A DNA stretch of 64,000 nt from Rhodospirillaceae bacterium bin65 (lineage in GTDB: Bacteria; Pseudomonadota; Alphaproteobacteria; Bin65). Numbering within the stretch: the first letter of the stretch is position 1; each line of letters begins with the position of its first letter. The notes under the pieces are model-generated. The model saw nothing but the letters and a program-made list of their open reading frames with translations, did no database searches and was not told the origin of the DNA. Below, piece by piece: positions 44,324-52,946 of the stretch. The stretch covers positions 1 to 64,000 of the forward strand of contig MPMX01000004.1 in the NCBI GenBank assembly GCA_002238725.1. Reading direction: 5' to 3'. Position numbers and translations under genes: made by a program.

Positions 44324-45145
44324 ATGCCAACCCTCAACCATGCAGAAGGCGAACTGTACTACGATGTCATCGATCTGACGCCGGCTTGGGTCGACGATCC
44401 ACCCAGCGTGCTTTTCATGCACGGCCTGGGTTTCGACGGCACCATTTGGGCGGACTGGCTACCGGCGATGGCTGCCCGGTTCCGGCTTGTCACCATCGAC
44501 ATGCGCGGGTGCGGTCGCTCCAGCGTCCCCGAAGCCGGCTACCCGTGGTCGTTCGATGGAATCGCAGAAGATATTCTGGCGGTTTCTGACGCGGCAGGGT
44601 GCGGCGACCGCATTCACTTCGTCGGCGAATCGCTCGGCGGCATCATGGGATATCACCTTGCCATTCACCATCCCGATCGGCTGCACACCGTGGTCTCCAT
44701 CAATGCATCGCATCAAGGCGGCTGGATCGGCGGCAATGTCGGCGACTGGGATCGGGTGATGCAGACCGAGGGGATCGAGGCCTGGTCGCGCAGCATGATG
44801 GAATTCCGGTTCGGCGCCGGTGTGATTTCCGATGCCCATTACGCCTATCTCGACGGGCTTCAGACTCGCAGCGCCCGGCACGTGATCCTTGAGGTGTCGG
44901 GCGAACTGCTGCGCAAGATGGATCTGAAGCCTCGCCTTGCTTCGATCAGCACACCGTTATTGCTGCTTATGGGCGAAGCCAGTCCGTTCGTCTCGGTTGA
45001 GTGCGCGTGCGACATTCGCAGTGCGGTCGGTGGGGCCGCGCAACTTCACGTCATTGCCGGCGCACGGCATGGCGTCGCGATTTCTCATTCTCGGGAATGT
45101 ATCGGCGCAACTCTCGCTTTCATTGGTCGCCATTGCGAAACTTGA
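44324..45145 (+). CDS. Alpha/beta-hydrolase
   Basis: A 273-residue soluble hydrolase. FMHGLGFDGTIW is the oxyanion loop, GESLGG the nucleophile elbow (Ser about 104), MGEASPFVS the acid region and AGARHG the catalytic His. It could be an esterase, lactonase or C-C hydrolase. It is first of a plus-strand gene set with a TRAP transporter, amidase and PuuE-like protein, so it probably acts on the imported compound or a derivative. The 99-base gap to dctP suggests the same or adjacent transcript. Confidence 0.85.
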   Translation: MPTLNHAEGELYYDVIDLTPAWVDDPPSVLFMHGLGFDGTIWADWLPAMAARFRLVTIDMRGCGRSSVPEAGYPWSFDGIAEDILAVSDAAGCGDRIHFVGESLGGIMGYHLAIHHPDRLHTVVSINASHQGGWIGGNVGDWDRVMQTEGIEAWSRSMMEFRFGAGVISDAHYAYLDGLQTRSARHVILEVSGELLRKMDLKPRLASISTPLLLLMGEASPFVSVECACDIRSAVGGAAQLHVIAGARHGVAISHSRECIGATLAFIGRHCET

Positions 45146-45244
45146 AGCGTCCTTGCTTCCGGAGACACCGTCGCGATACAGTCGGGCAACAATTGGTTGA
45201 GGGGGATGCGGGTAAAGGGAATACACAAAATCGAGGAGGAACCG

Positions 45245-46207
45245 ATGAGGACCGTTTGTCTAGCGGCCGCGGTGTCGGTCGCATTTGTCGGTAATGTTGG
45301 TGCCGCTGAGTGGAACATGGCTACCGGCTATGGCGATGCATTCTATCACACAGGTATTGTTCAGCGTTTCATCGACGATGCCCAGAAGAGTTCGGGCGGA
45401 TCGCTGAAGATCAAGTTGCACAAGAATCAGAGTCTGGTGAAACTGCCGGACATCAAGCGCGCGGTGCAGACCGAGCAGGTGCAGATGGGGGAGATCCTGT
45501 TGAGCCAGTTCGGCAACGAGGACCCGCTATACGAACTCGACAATGTACCGTTTTTCGCGGACAGCTTCGACGAAGCGCAGAAACTCTGGAAAGTATTGCG
45601 GCCGAAGATCGATGCGAGCTTCGCCAAGCGCGGCATGCGTGTTCTCTACATCGCGCCGTGGCCGACCAGCGGATTCTATTCGAACAAGCCGATCAATTCG
45701 GTCGCGGATCTCAAAGGCGTGAAGATTCGCGTCTACAACGACGTGACGCGCCGGTTCTTCGAGTTGACCGGTTCGCAACCGACATTGGTGCAGTTCTCGG
45801 AGGTGCCGCAGGCCTTTGCCACCGGTCTGGTTGACGGGATGTTCACGGCGCCGCAGCTCTGCCTGGCATTGAAATGCTGGGACTTCGTGAAGAGCTTCAA
45901 GCACGTTGGCTCCCACGTGCCGACCAACGCGGTCATACTCAATGAGCGCGCGTTCAAGAAATTGTCGCCGGCCGAGCAGAATGCACTGATCGAAGCCGGC
46001 AAGCGCGCTGATCGATATGCGTGGGATACCGCTCGCGGAGTCATTAACAAACAGTTGGCGACGCTCAAGAAGAACGGCATGAACGTGACTGAAGGCAGCA
46101 AGGCGTTTGTCGGCGAGTTGCGCGTTGTCGGCCGGAAGATTCTCGATTCCTGGCTCGCCAAGGCGGGTGAAAGCGGCAAAGCCGTTGTTGCGGCATACAG
46201 GAACTGA
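45245..46207 (+). CDS. TRAP transporter substrate-binding protein (DctP family)
   Basis: A 320-residue periplasmic binding protein with a signal peptide (MRTVCLAAAVSVAFVGNVGA). GYGDAFYHTGIVQRFIDD, RVYNDVTRRFFELTGSQPTLVQFSEVPQAFATGLVDG and the conserved Arg-containing KIRVYND segment (carboxylate binding) are as in DctP proteins. The ATG at 45245 follows AGGAGG; the frame opens 48 bases earlier. It feeds the permease pair downstream. The ligand is probably an organic acid or amide-containing acid. Confidence 0.9.
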   Translation: MRTVCLAAAVSVAFVGNVGAAEWNMATGYGDAFYHTGIVQRFIDDAQKSSGGSLKIKLHKNQSLVKLPDIKRAVQTEQVQMGEILLSQFGNEDPLYELDNVPFFADSFDEAQKLWKVLRPKIDASFAKRGMRVLYIAPWPTSGFYSNKPINSVADLKGVKIRVYNDVTRRFFELTGSQPTLVQFSEVPQAFATGLVDGMFTAPQLCLALKCWDFVKSFKHVGSHVPTNAVILNERAFKKLSPAEQNALIEAGKRADRYAWDTARGVINKQLATLKKNGMNVTEGSKAFVGELRVVGRKILDSWLAKAGESGKAVVAAYRN

Positions 46208-46274
46208 GATGCGGATTGGAGGAAGAGCGGCCCCGTGATCGGATGCTGATCGGCTGCTTCGCTCGTCCGGCCTG

Positions 46275-46778
46275 ATGCGACGTCTGCTGGATGCGTTCTA
46301 CACGGCATCGCTGGCTCTGGGCGGCAGCTTTTTGGTCCTGTTGGGTGGCTTGGTACTGTCGCAGATCGTTGGCCGCTGGTTCGGCTTGATCGTCCCCGGC
46401 GCAGACGAATTCGCCGGATTTTGCATGGCTGCGACTTTTTTCCTGGCCTTGCCGCACACGTTGATGGTCGGCGGTCACATCCGGGTCGAACTGGTTCTCG
46501 ACCGGCTCGGTGAACCGTGGCGGCGCAGCTTGGAAATCTGGGGGTCTCTGGCAGCGACAGGAATCGCTGGCTATTTTGCGTGGTATGCGATCGAATTGGC
46601 TTGGTTCTCGTTCAGTTTCGGGGACATGTCATTCGGCCTGCTGCCAATCCCGCTGTGGATACCGCAGAGCGCCCTGGCGTTTGGCGTCGTAGGCCTGACG
46701 ATTGCCGGCATCGATTCGCTGACCCGCGCCCTACACGGCAAGCCAAACGTCACGGCAGAGCATCGGCCATCGGAGTGA
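46275..46778 (+). CDS. TRAP transporter small permease (DctQ family)
   Basis: A 167-residue membrane protein with four hydrophobic helices; LSQIVGRWFGLIVPGADEFAGF contains the family pattern, and GGHIRVELVLDRL the cytoplasmic loop. It forms the small membrane subunit of the TRAP importer and is followed 6 bases later by the large subunit gene. Confidence 0.9.
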   Translation: MRRLLDAFYTASLALGGSFLVLLGGLVLSQIVGRWFGLIVPGADEFAGFCMAATFFLALPHTLMVGGHIRVELVLDRLGEPWRRSLEIWGSLAATGIAGYFAWYAIELAWFSFSFGDMSFGLLPIPLWIPQSALAFGVVGLTIAGIDSLTRALHGKPNVTAEHRPSE

Positions 46779-46784
46779 GGGCTG

Positions 46785-48080
46785 ATGGATCATACGCTGT
46801 GGTCAATCATTCTCGCCCTGATGCTGTTCGCATTTCTGGCGAGCGGATTGTGGGTGGCATTGTCCCTGGCGCTGGTCGGCGCCGTGACGATGGCGGTGTT
46901 TACCACCGTACCGGCCGGCAAGGTTCTCGCCAGCACGGTGTGGAGTTCGAGCATCAGCTGGACTCTGGTATCGCTGCCGCTGTTCATCTGGATGGCGGAA
47001 ATTCTGTTCCGAACCCGGCTGTCGGAGGCGCTGTTCGCCGGTCTGTCGCCCTGGCTGTCGCGCATTCCGGGCGGTCTGATCCATGTGAACGTTCTCGGAT
47101 CCGGCCTGTTCGCGGCAGTGTGCGGCTCGTCGTCTGCCACCTGCGCGACGGTCGGCAAAATGTCGGTCCCCGAGCTCAAACGGCTGGGCTACGACGAGCG
47201 GGTCACGATCGGGACCTTATGCGCTTCGGGCACGCTCGGCCTGCTGATCCCGCCGTCTATCGGAATGATCGTTTTCGGCGTCGTTGCCAATGTTTCCATC
47301 GCCAAGCTGTTCATTGCGGGGATGATCCCCGGAGCCTTGCTCGTGCTCATGCTGATCGGTTCGGTCGTCGGGTGGTCGTTGCTCAACCGGAGCCGGATGC
47401 CGCCTCCCGGGCCCTCCATGCCATTGCTGCGGCGCCTGTACCGGTCACGCCATCTGATTCCTGTGGTTTTCCTGATAATTGCCGTCCTTGGCTCGATCTA
47501 CGGCGGATACGCAACGCCGACCGAAGCCGCAGCGTTGGGTGTGGTGGGCGCGCTTGTGATCTCGGCATTCTCCGGAACGCTGAACTGGCGCAACTTCGTC
47601 GACAGCGTCGCCGGCGCCACCCGAACCTCGTGTATGCTCGGATTCATCATCGCCGGCGCATCGTTTCTGTCGATCGCCATGGGTTACTCCGGCATTCCGC
47701 GCTTCTTTGCCGAGAATGTCGCGGCGATGCAGCTGTCGCGAATAGAACTCATCCTGGCCCTGACGGTATTGTTCGTTGGCTTGGGGTGCTTCCTTGAAGG
47801 CATGTCGCTGATCGTCCTTACCGGCGCGGTGATCATGCCCTTGGTGAACGCATCCGGTATCGATCCGATCTGGTTCGGGATTTACCTGATCGTGATCCTG
47901 GAGATTTCGTTGGTCACGCCGCCTATCGGTATCAACCTTTTCGTCCTTCAGGGCATGACCGGACGCGACCTCGGCTACGTCGCGTCCGCGAGCCTGCCGT
48001 TCTTTCTTGTACTCCTGGTCTTCCTGGGCCTGATCGTGGCGTTTCCCGGCATCGTGCTGTTTCTGCCCAACATGTACTGA
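46785..48080 (+). CDS. TRAP transporter large permease (DctM family)
   Basis: A 431-residue polytopic membrane protein. Family hallmarks include FAAVCGSSSATCATVGKMSVPEL, SGTLGLLIPPSIGMIVFGVV, YGGYATPTEAAALGV and VTPPIGINLFVLQG. It couples sodium or proton flow to uptake of the DctP-bound solute. The amidase gene begins 5 bases after its stop, so the transporter and amidase share a transcript. Confidence 0.95.
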   Translation: MDHTLWSIILALMLFAFLASGLWVALSLALVGAVTMAVFTTVPAGKVLASTVWSSSISWTLVSLPLFIWMAEILFRTRLSEALFAGLSPWLSRIPGGLIHVNVLGSGLFAAVCGSSSATCATVGKMSVPELKRLGYDERVTIGTLCASGTLGLLIPPSIGMIVFGVVANVSIAKLFIAGMIPGALLVLMLIGSVVGWSLLNRSRMPPPGPSMPLLRRLYRSRHLIPVVFLIIAVLGSIYGGYATPTEAAALGVVGALVISAFSGTLNWRNFVDSVAGATRTSCMLGFIIAGASFLSIAMGYSGIPRFFAENVAAMQLSRIELILALTVLFVGLGCFLEGMSLIVLTGAVIMPLVNASGIDPIWFGIYLIVILEISLVTPPIGINLFVLQGMTGRDLGYVASASLPFFLVLLVFLGLIVAFPGIVLFLPNMY

Positions 48081-48084
48081 GACC

Positions 48085-49569
48085 ATGGTCGGCGAAAACA
48101 TCTGCGAGTTGAGCGCCACCGATATTGCCGCTGCGGTGCGCTCGAGGCAGCTTTCGCCGAGGGAGGTGGTTTCTGCGGCATTGGCAAGAATGGAACGACT
48201 TGAACCGAAGGTTCATGCCTTCTGCACGCCGATGCCCGAGTCAGCGCGCGCTACAGCCGGACGGATCGAGAAACTGATCGCCGACGGCGCTGACCCGGGT
48301 CCGCTTGCCGGCGTTCCCGTCGCGATCAAGGACACGATCCTCGTCGGCGGCGAGCGCTGCGCTCAGGGTTCGGTGGCCTACGCCAGCTTCGTTCCTGAGG
48401 AAGACGACATTGTCGTCGAACGTCTCAAAGCGGCGGGTGCGATCGTCCTGGGAAAAACCAACGTGCCGGAGTTCGCCTATGCCGGCGTCGGCCACAATCC
48501 GGTATTCGAAACCACCCGCAATCCCTGGAACACGGATCTGACTTCCGGCGGCTCAAGCGCTGGATCGGCTGCGGCGGTCGCGTCCGGGATGGCGCCCCTC
48601 GCGCTCGGTAGCGACGCCGGCGGCTCGATCCGCATACCGGCAGCGTTCTGCGGTCTGGTTGGCGTCAAGCCGTCCTGGGGGCGGGTCCCGTTATTTCCTG
48701 GGTGTCGCGATCCGCGTTATCCGGGCTTGTCGAGTTGGGAGTTCCTGGAGCATATCGGTCCGATGACCCGCACCGTGGCGGATGCGGCACTGGCATTGTC
48801 GGTGATCGCAGGCCCCGACCCGCGCGACCGGCACTCGATCCCGTGCGACGACGTCGACTGGCAGGATGCGGCGACACGCGCAGATGTGGTACATAGTAGG
48901 ATCGCCTTCAGTTCCGACCTCGGCTACGCTGTCGTCGACCCGGAGGTTGCCGCAATCGCGGAAGCGGCGGCGCAACGCTTCGAAACCACGCTGGGTTGCC
49001 GGGTTGAGCGGGAAGCGCCGGATTTGCTGGACGAGCAGACGGCGTTCTGGGCACTGGTCGTATTCAACAGCGATTTGCGTGGCATGCGCGCCCTGGTGGC
49101 CGAACACCGCCACGCGATGTCGCCGCATCTGGTCGACTTGCTGGAACGGGACTGGACCGCAGAGGAGTTGACCGACGGGCATCTCGCGCAGAAGCGAACC
49201 TGTCGGACCATGGCAGGTTTCATGGACCGCTATGACCTGCTGCTGACGCCGACAGCGGCGGTGCCGCCCTTCGAAATCGGACTGCTCGGTCCGGAGACGA
49301 TAGCCGGTCGATTCGTGCCGCCGACCAAATGGACAGCACTGACGTTTCCCTTCAATTTGACCGGGCAACCCGTTGCGACCGTGCCAGCCGGATGGACCGC
49401 CGATGGCCTGCCGGTCGGATTACAGATTGTCGGCCGCCATCTCGACGATGAGCGTGTGCTCGCGGCCGCTTCGGCTTACGAGGCGATTGCTCCATGGCAT
49501 GATCGATGGCCGGTGATAGCCGACGAATGTCATTGCCAGGCTGCAAGCGCTGAGGAGAAAAGCAAATGA
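48085..49569 (+). CDS. Amidase-signature family hydrolase
   Basis: A 494-residue amidase. The Ser-cisSer-Lys triad is visible in VAIKDTIL (Lys, about residue 80) and LTSGGSSAGSAAAVASG (two Ser). Conserved DAGGSIRIPAAFCGLVGVKPS follows. It releases ammonia or an amine from an amide. It is in the TRAP operon and its last codons overlap the PuuE-like start (ATGA), so import and hydrolysis are coupled. A second amidase at 51504 is related but clearly distinct. Confidence 0.9.
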   Translation: MVGENICELSATDIAAAVRSRQLSPREVVSAALARMERLEPKVHAFCTPMPESARATAGRIEKLIADGADPGPLAGVPVAIKDTILVGGERCAQGSVAYASFVPEEDDIVVERLKAAGAIVLGKTNVPEFAYAGVGHNPVFETTRNPWNTDLTSGGSSAGSAAAVASGMAPLALGSDAGGSIRIPAAFCGLVGVKPSWGRVPLFPGCRDPRYPGLSSWEFLEHIGPMTRTVADAALALSVIAGPDPRDRHSIPCDDVDWQDAATRADVVHSRIAFSSDLGYAVVDPEVAAIAEAAAQRFETTLGCRVEREAPDLLDEQTAFWALVVFNSDLRGMRALVAEHRHAMSPHLVDLLERDWTAEELTDGHLAQKRTCRTMAGFMDRYDLLLTPTAAVPPFEIGLLGPETIAGRFVPPTKWTALTFPFNLTGQPVATVPAGWTADGLPVGLQIVGRHLDDERVLAAASAYEAIAPWHDRWPVIADECHCQAASAEEKSK

Positions 49570-50528
49570 GCCCCTACGCCCGTGACCTCGTCGGCTATGG
49601 CGAACAGCCACCGCATGCCGAGTGGCCGAACGATGCGCGTATCGCCGTGAATTTCGTCGTTAACTACGAAGAAGGCGGCGAGAACTGCTTGCTCCACGGC
49701 GACGCGGCGTCAGAAGGCATCCTCACGGACATGCCAGGCCACCCATCGTTGTCAGCATGGGAGGGCCGGCGCAACCTGATGGTCGAATCGGTATATGAGT
49801 ATGGCAGCCGGGCCGGAATTTGGCGTTTCATGCGGATCTTCGCTTCGCATGAGGCGCATTTCACGGCATTTGCCATTGGTATGGCCCTGGAAAGATACCC
49901 CGAGGTCGCGAAGGCAATGGTCGAGGCCGGGCACGAGATCGCCACCCACGGTTACCGTTGGATCGACTATTCCCAGGTCGACATTCATACAGAGCGCGAG
50001 CATATGCGGCTCGCGATCCAGGCTTGTGAACTGACAACCGGGGAGCGGCCTCTCGGCTGGTTTGCCGGCCGCATGAGCGACAATTCCCGGCGGCTCGCCG
50101 CCGAAGAGGGTGGCTTCGTCTACGATTCGGACTCCTATGCCGACGACCTGCCGTTTTGGGAGGTTGTGAATGGCAAGCCGTTGCTGATCGTTCCGTATAG
50201 TCTGGACGCCAACGACATGCGTTTCTCGACGCCCCAGGGATTCAACACCGGCGATCATTTCTTCACTTACCTCAAGGACACGTTCGACGTTTTGTACGAC
50301 GAGGGCGCGGAGCGACCGAAGATGATGTCGGTCGGCTTGCATCCTCGCCTAACCGGACGGCCTGGCCGGGCCGCCGGGTTGATTCGATTTCTCGATTATA
50401 TTCGATCCAAGGAAAGGGTTTGGATCGCTCGGCGCATCGACATCGCGCAGCATTGGATTGAGAGACACCCATTTGAGAGATATTTGGATGAGACGGTGCC
50501 GAGACCAGAGGCCCAGATCGAGGATTGA
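49566..50528 (+). CDS. Polysaccharide-deacetylase/PuuE-allantoinase-like hydrolase
   Basis: A 320-residue NodB-fold protein. NFVVNYEEGGENCLLHGD, ASHEAHFTAFAIGMALER, AGHEIATHGYRWIDY and DNSRRLAAEEGGFVYDSDSYADDLP match the PuuE group, which acts as metal-light allantoinase-type cyclic-amide hydrolase and not on chitin. Together with an amidase and TRAP importer this suggests use of a cyclic amide, imide or ureide. The stop is followed by a hairpin shared with the convergent gene. Confidence 0.85.
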   Translation: MSPYARDLVGYGEQPPHAEWPNDARIAVNFVVNYEEGGENCLLHGDAASEGILTDMPGHPSLSAWEGRRNLMVESVYEYGSRAGIWRFMRIFASHEAHFTAFAIGMALERYPEVAKAMVEAGHEIATHGYRWIDYSQVDIHTEREHMRLAIQACELTTGERPLGWFAGRMSDNSRRLAAEEGGFVYDSDSYADDLPFWEVVNGKPLLIVPYSLDANDMRFSTPQGFNTGDHFFTYLKDTFDVLYDEGAERPKMMSVGLHPRLTGRPGRAAGLIRFLDYIRSKERVWIARRIDIAQHWIERHPFERYLDETVPRPEAQIED

Positions 50529-50545
50529 GCTGGAGGCGAAAGAAA

Positions 50546-50569
50546 AAGGGGCCCGGCATTGGGGCCCTT
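50546..50569. terminator. Hairpin terminator between convergent genes
   Basis: AAGGGGCCC-GGCATT-GGGGCCCTT forms a stem with one mismatch. On the minus strand it is followed by TTTTTCTTT, a good rho-independent terminator; on the plus strand the T run is weak. It lies between the PuuE-like gene and the truncated binding-protein gene. Confidence 0.75.
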
Positions 50570-50591
50570 CCGCGTCGTTTCTACCGGTCCT

Positions 50592-51425
50592 CTACCAGCC
50601 CTTGAGGACTTGAAGCTTGCCGCCCTGCCAATTGGCGAAACCGATGACGTTTGCGCTGCCGTGGTTCTTGCGGTCCCACTTGACCGGCGGCACGACGCCC
50701 GGTTCGAAATTGCCGAGCGACTCCAGGGCCTCGATGAAGGATTGGCGGCTGACATCCTTTCCGGCCCGTTTCAGGCCTTCGACGAAGACGATCGCGCCTG
50801 CCATGCCCATGTAGGTCCAGTATCCGGGCTTGGTCTTCGGATAGTATTTCGCGAGAATCCTGGTCGCTTCCTGCACCTTCGGGTGCTTCATCGTGTCGAC
50901 GGCGACAAACAGGTTGATGATCGTGCCGTCGAGCGCCGGGCCTGTCAGGTCCGCTGCGATCGGGTCGCCCATCGTGTTGAGCGCCACGAAATGCGGTTTC
51001 CAGTTCAGCTTCTGCGCTTCCTTGATGAGCAGCGCCCCGTGCTTGGTAATGCAGGCACAGATCACCGCGTCGGCATTCGCCTTGCGCATCGACGCAACCT
51101 GGGCGCTGACGTCGACGTCGCTCGGGACATAGGTGGTCTCCGCCGCGGGCTTCATGCCGCGCTTCTTCAGTTCGTCGAAGGCGCCGTCGCGGATATCGGT
51201 GCCGAACTTGTCGTTCTGGTTGAAGATGGCAACGCGCTTCGCCTTGAGAACGTCCAGTGCATATTGCGCCAGCGACTCGCCGTTTCGCTCGCCCAGTGGC
51301 AAAAGGCCGAACACGTTACGGTCTTTAGGAGCCTTGAGCTTCTGATGGCCGCCGATCGGGTTGATCAGCGGAACCCCGCGCCGGACCAGGAACGGTATAT
51401 ATGATGCGCCTGCCGCCGTTGACAT
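50592..51425 (-). pseudogene. N-terminally truncated branched-chain-amino-acid-type ABC binding protein
   Basis: The 277-residue frame covers the second two-thirds of a LivJ-type periplasmic binding protein (VPLINPIGGHQKLKAPKDRN, RVAIFNQNDKFGTDI, TYVPSDVDVSAQVASMRKA, PGYWTYMGMAGAIVFVEGLKR). The signal peptide and roughly the first 110 residues are missing, and similarity stops abruptly near 51425 where a less GC-rich region begins. No liv permease genes are adjacent. I take it as a remnant cut by the recombination that brought the 51.5-60.6 kb operon. Confidence 0.8.
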
Positions 51426-51503
51426 GCGTCAAACACATTGGTCTTTATACCGGAATCAAAGCCAAACCGCATCTGTTGACCGGATTGTACGGAAAATGCG
51501 GGG

Positions 51504-52916
51504 TTAGATGTCAGGCCAGCGATTTGGGTTCGGATAGGCGGATTCATATTGACTGGCAATTTCTAGTAAGTCGTCTTCTGCGCCAAAACGGGCAATTAAT
51601 TGAAAGCCAATCGGTGTGCCGTCGAGGGAGGCGCCGGCAGGCAGTGAAATAGCGGGATAACCGACCACATTGACAAATCGGGTGTAGGGCGCGTGCGCGC
51701 GCGGGGCTGCCGGCTGATCCGCAATAACCGGTGGATAGACTTGCTCTGCAGGCCACGGCATAGCGGCGGCGCTGGGCGTCAAGATCAGGTCTATATTCTC
51801 GAAAAGCTCCCCAACGTGTGCACGCATCTTGTGTACTGCGCGCAGGACCTCATGGTAGTCGAGCGCGCTGTACCCGGCTTGGGCTAATGCGCGTACCGGT
51901 TTTCCGACTTCGTCTAGCCTCTCGGAATACGGCGCCAAGAGATGGGCGAGGGAAGTGCCGATGATGACTGCGTAGATCCGGTCTAGTAAATCAAGCTCGT
52001 AGGGCGCTTGGCCGAGATCGACGTGGTGGCCCAGTCGTTCCAGGTTTTGCGCCACGTGTCCTACGCTTGCAACGATAGTAGGGTCCACCGGGCTGTTGGC
52101 TACGCGTTCTATGTAGCGGATACGTTTCGGTTTCATTCGGGTGGCCGTATTCACGGGCAATGCTCGTGAAAACAGCATCGATGACCGATCGCGTAGGTCA
52201 GGACCCGCCATACGCCGATACAGAAGTTCCAGATCGTCAACGGTGCGCGCGACGGGACAGATGACTTCGAAGTCGAGGCTGATCAGCGGAAAACCGTGAT
52301 ACCGAGGAATGCGCCCAGTGGACGCTTTCAGCCCAACGATCCCGACATACCCAGCCGGGCGGCGCGCCGAGCCACCGCCGTCTGTTCCAAGGGCTGCGGG
52401 TGCCATCCCGCAGGCGACAGCTACAACCGATCCTCCACTGGATCCGCCGGGCGTGAGCGTTGGATTCCAGGGATTGCGCGTCACGCCAAAACGCAAATTC
52501 CCCGTATAACCCTGGACCGCAAATTCCGGCGTGTTCGTTTTCCCGAGCAACACCATCCCGGCGTCGCGCAACCGCTCGACACCGATTTCATCTTCCCTCG
52601 GAACATGATCAGCAAACAGATAACTTCCCCAGGTGGCGGGCACGCCGCGCACGTAGATGTTGTCCTTGACGACCAATGGAATGCCATCAAGCCGGCCCAG
52701 TCGAGCACGCCTCGCCGTCCGTGCATCCGACGCTTTGGCCGCGGCTCGCGCACCGTCCAGATCCAGATGCACAATTGCGTTCAACGTCGGATTTACTGCA
52801 TCGATCCGTCTGAGATACTCATCAAGAAGCTCGATCGCCGAGATCTCGCCTCGCTCCAGCATCGTGCTGAGGCGCGTGATGGACAGTTTCCATAACACTG
52901 GCGTTGGAGCGTCCAT
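51504..52916 (-). CDS. Amidase-signature family hydrolase
   Basis: A 470-residue amidase. LVVKDNIY carries the Lys and TPGGSSGGSVVAVACG the two Ser; TDGGGSARRPAGYVGIVGLK and GYPAISLPAGASLDGTPIGFQLIA are conserved. Last gene of the nine-gene minus-strand operon, 30 bases after the amidohydrolase. It probably performs a late deamidation in the pathway. Codon use is less GC-biased than in the first 35 kb. Confidence 0.9.
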   Translation of the reverse strand: MDAPTPVLWKLSITRLSTMLERGEISAIELLDEYLRRIDAVNPTLNAIVHLDLDGARAAAKASDARTARRARLGRLDGIPLVVKDNIYVRGVPATWGSYLFADHVPREDEIGVERLRDAGMVLLGKTNTPEFAVQGYTGNLRFGVTRNPWNPTLTPGGSSGGSVVAVACGMAPAALGTDGGGSARRPAGYVGIVGLKASTGRIPRYHGFPLISLDFEVICPVARTVDDLELLYRRMAGPDLRDRSSMLFSRALPVNTATRMKPKRIRYIERVANSPVDPTIVASVGHVAQNLERLGHHVDLGQAPYELDLLDRIYAVIIGTSLAHLLAPYSERLDEVGKPVRALAQAGYSALDYHEVLRAVHKMRAHVGELFENIDLILTPSAAAMPWPAEQVYPPVIADQPAAPRAHAPYTRFVNVVGYPAISLPAGASLDGTPIGFQLIARFGAEDDLLEIASQYESAYPNPNRWPDI

Positions 52917-52946
52917 AGTGTCTGCTCGATTCGTCGCTACGCGCCA

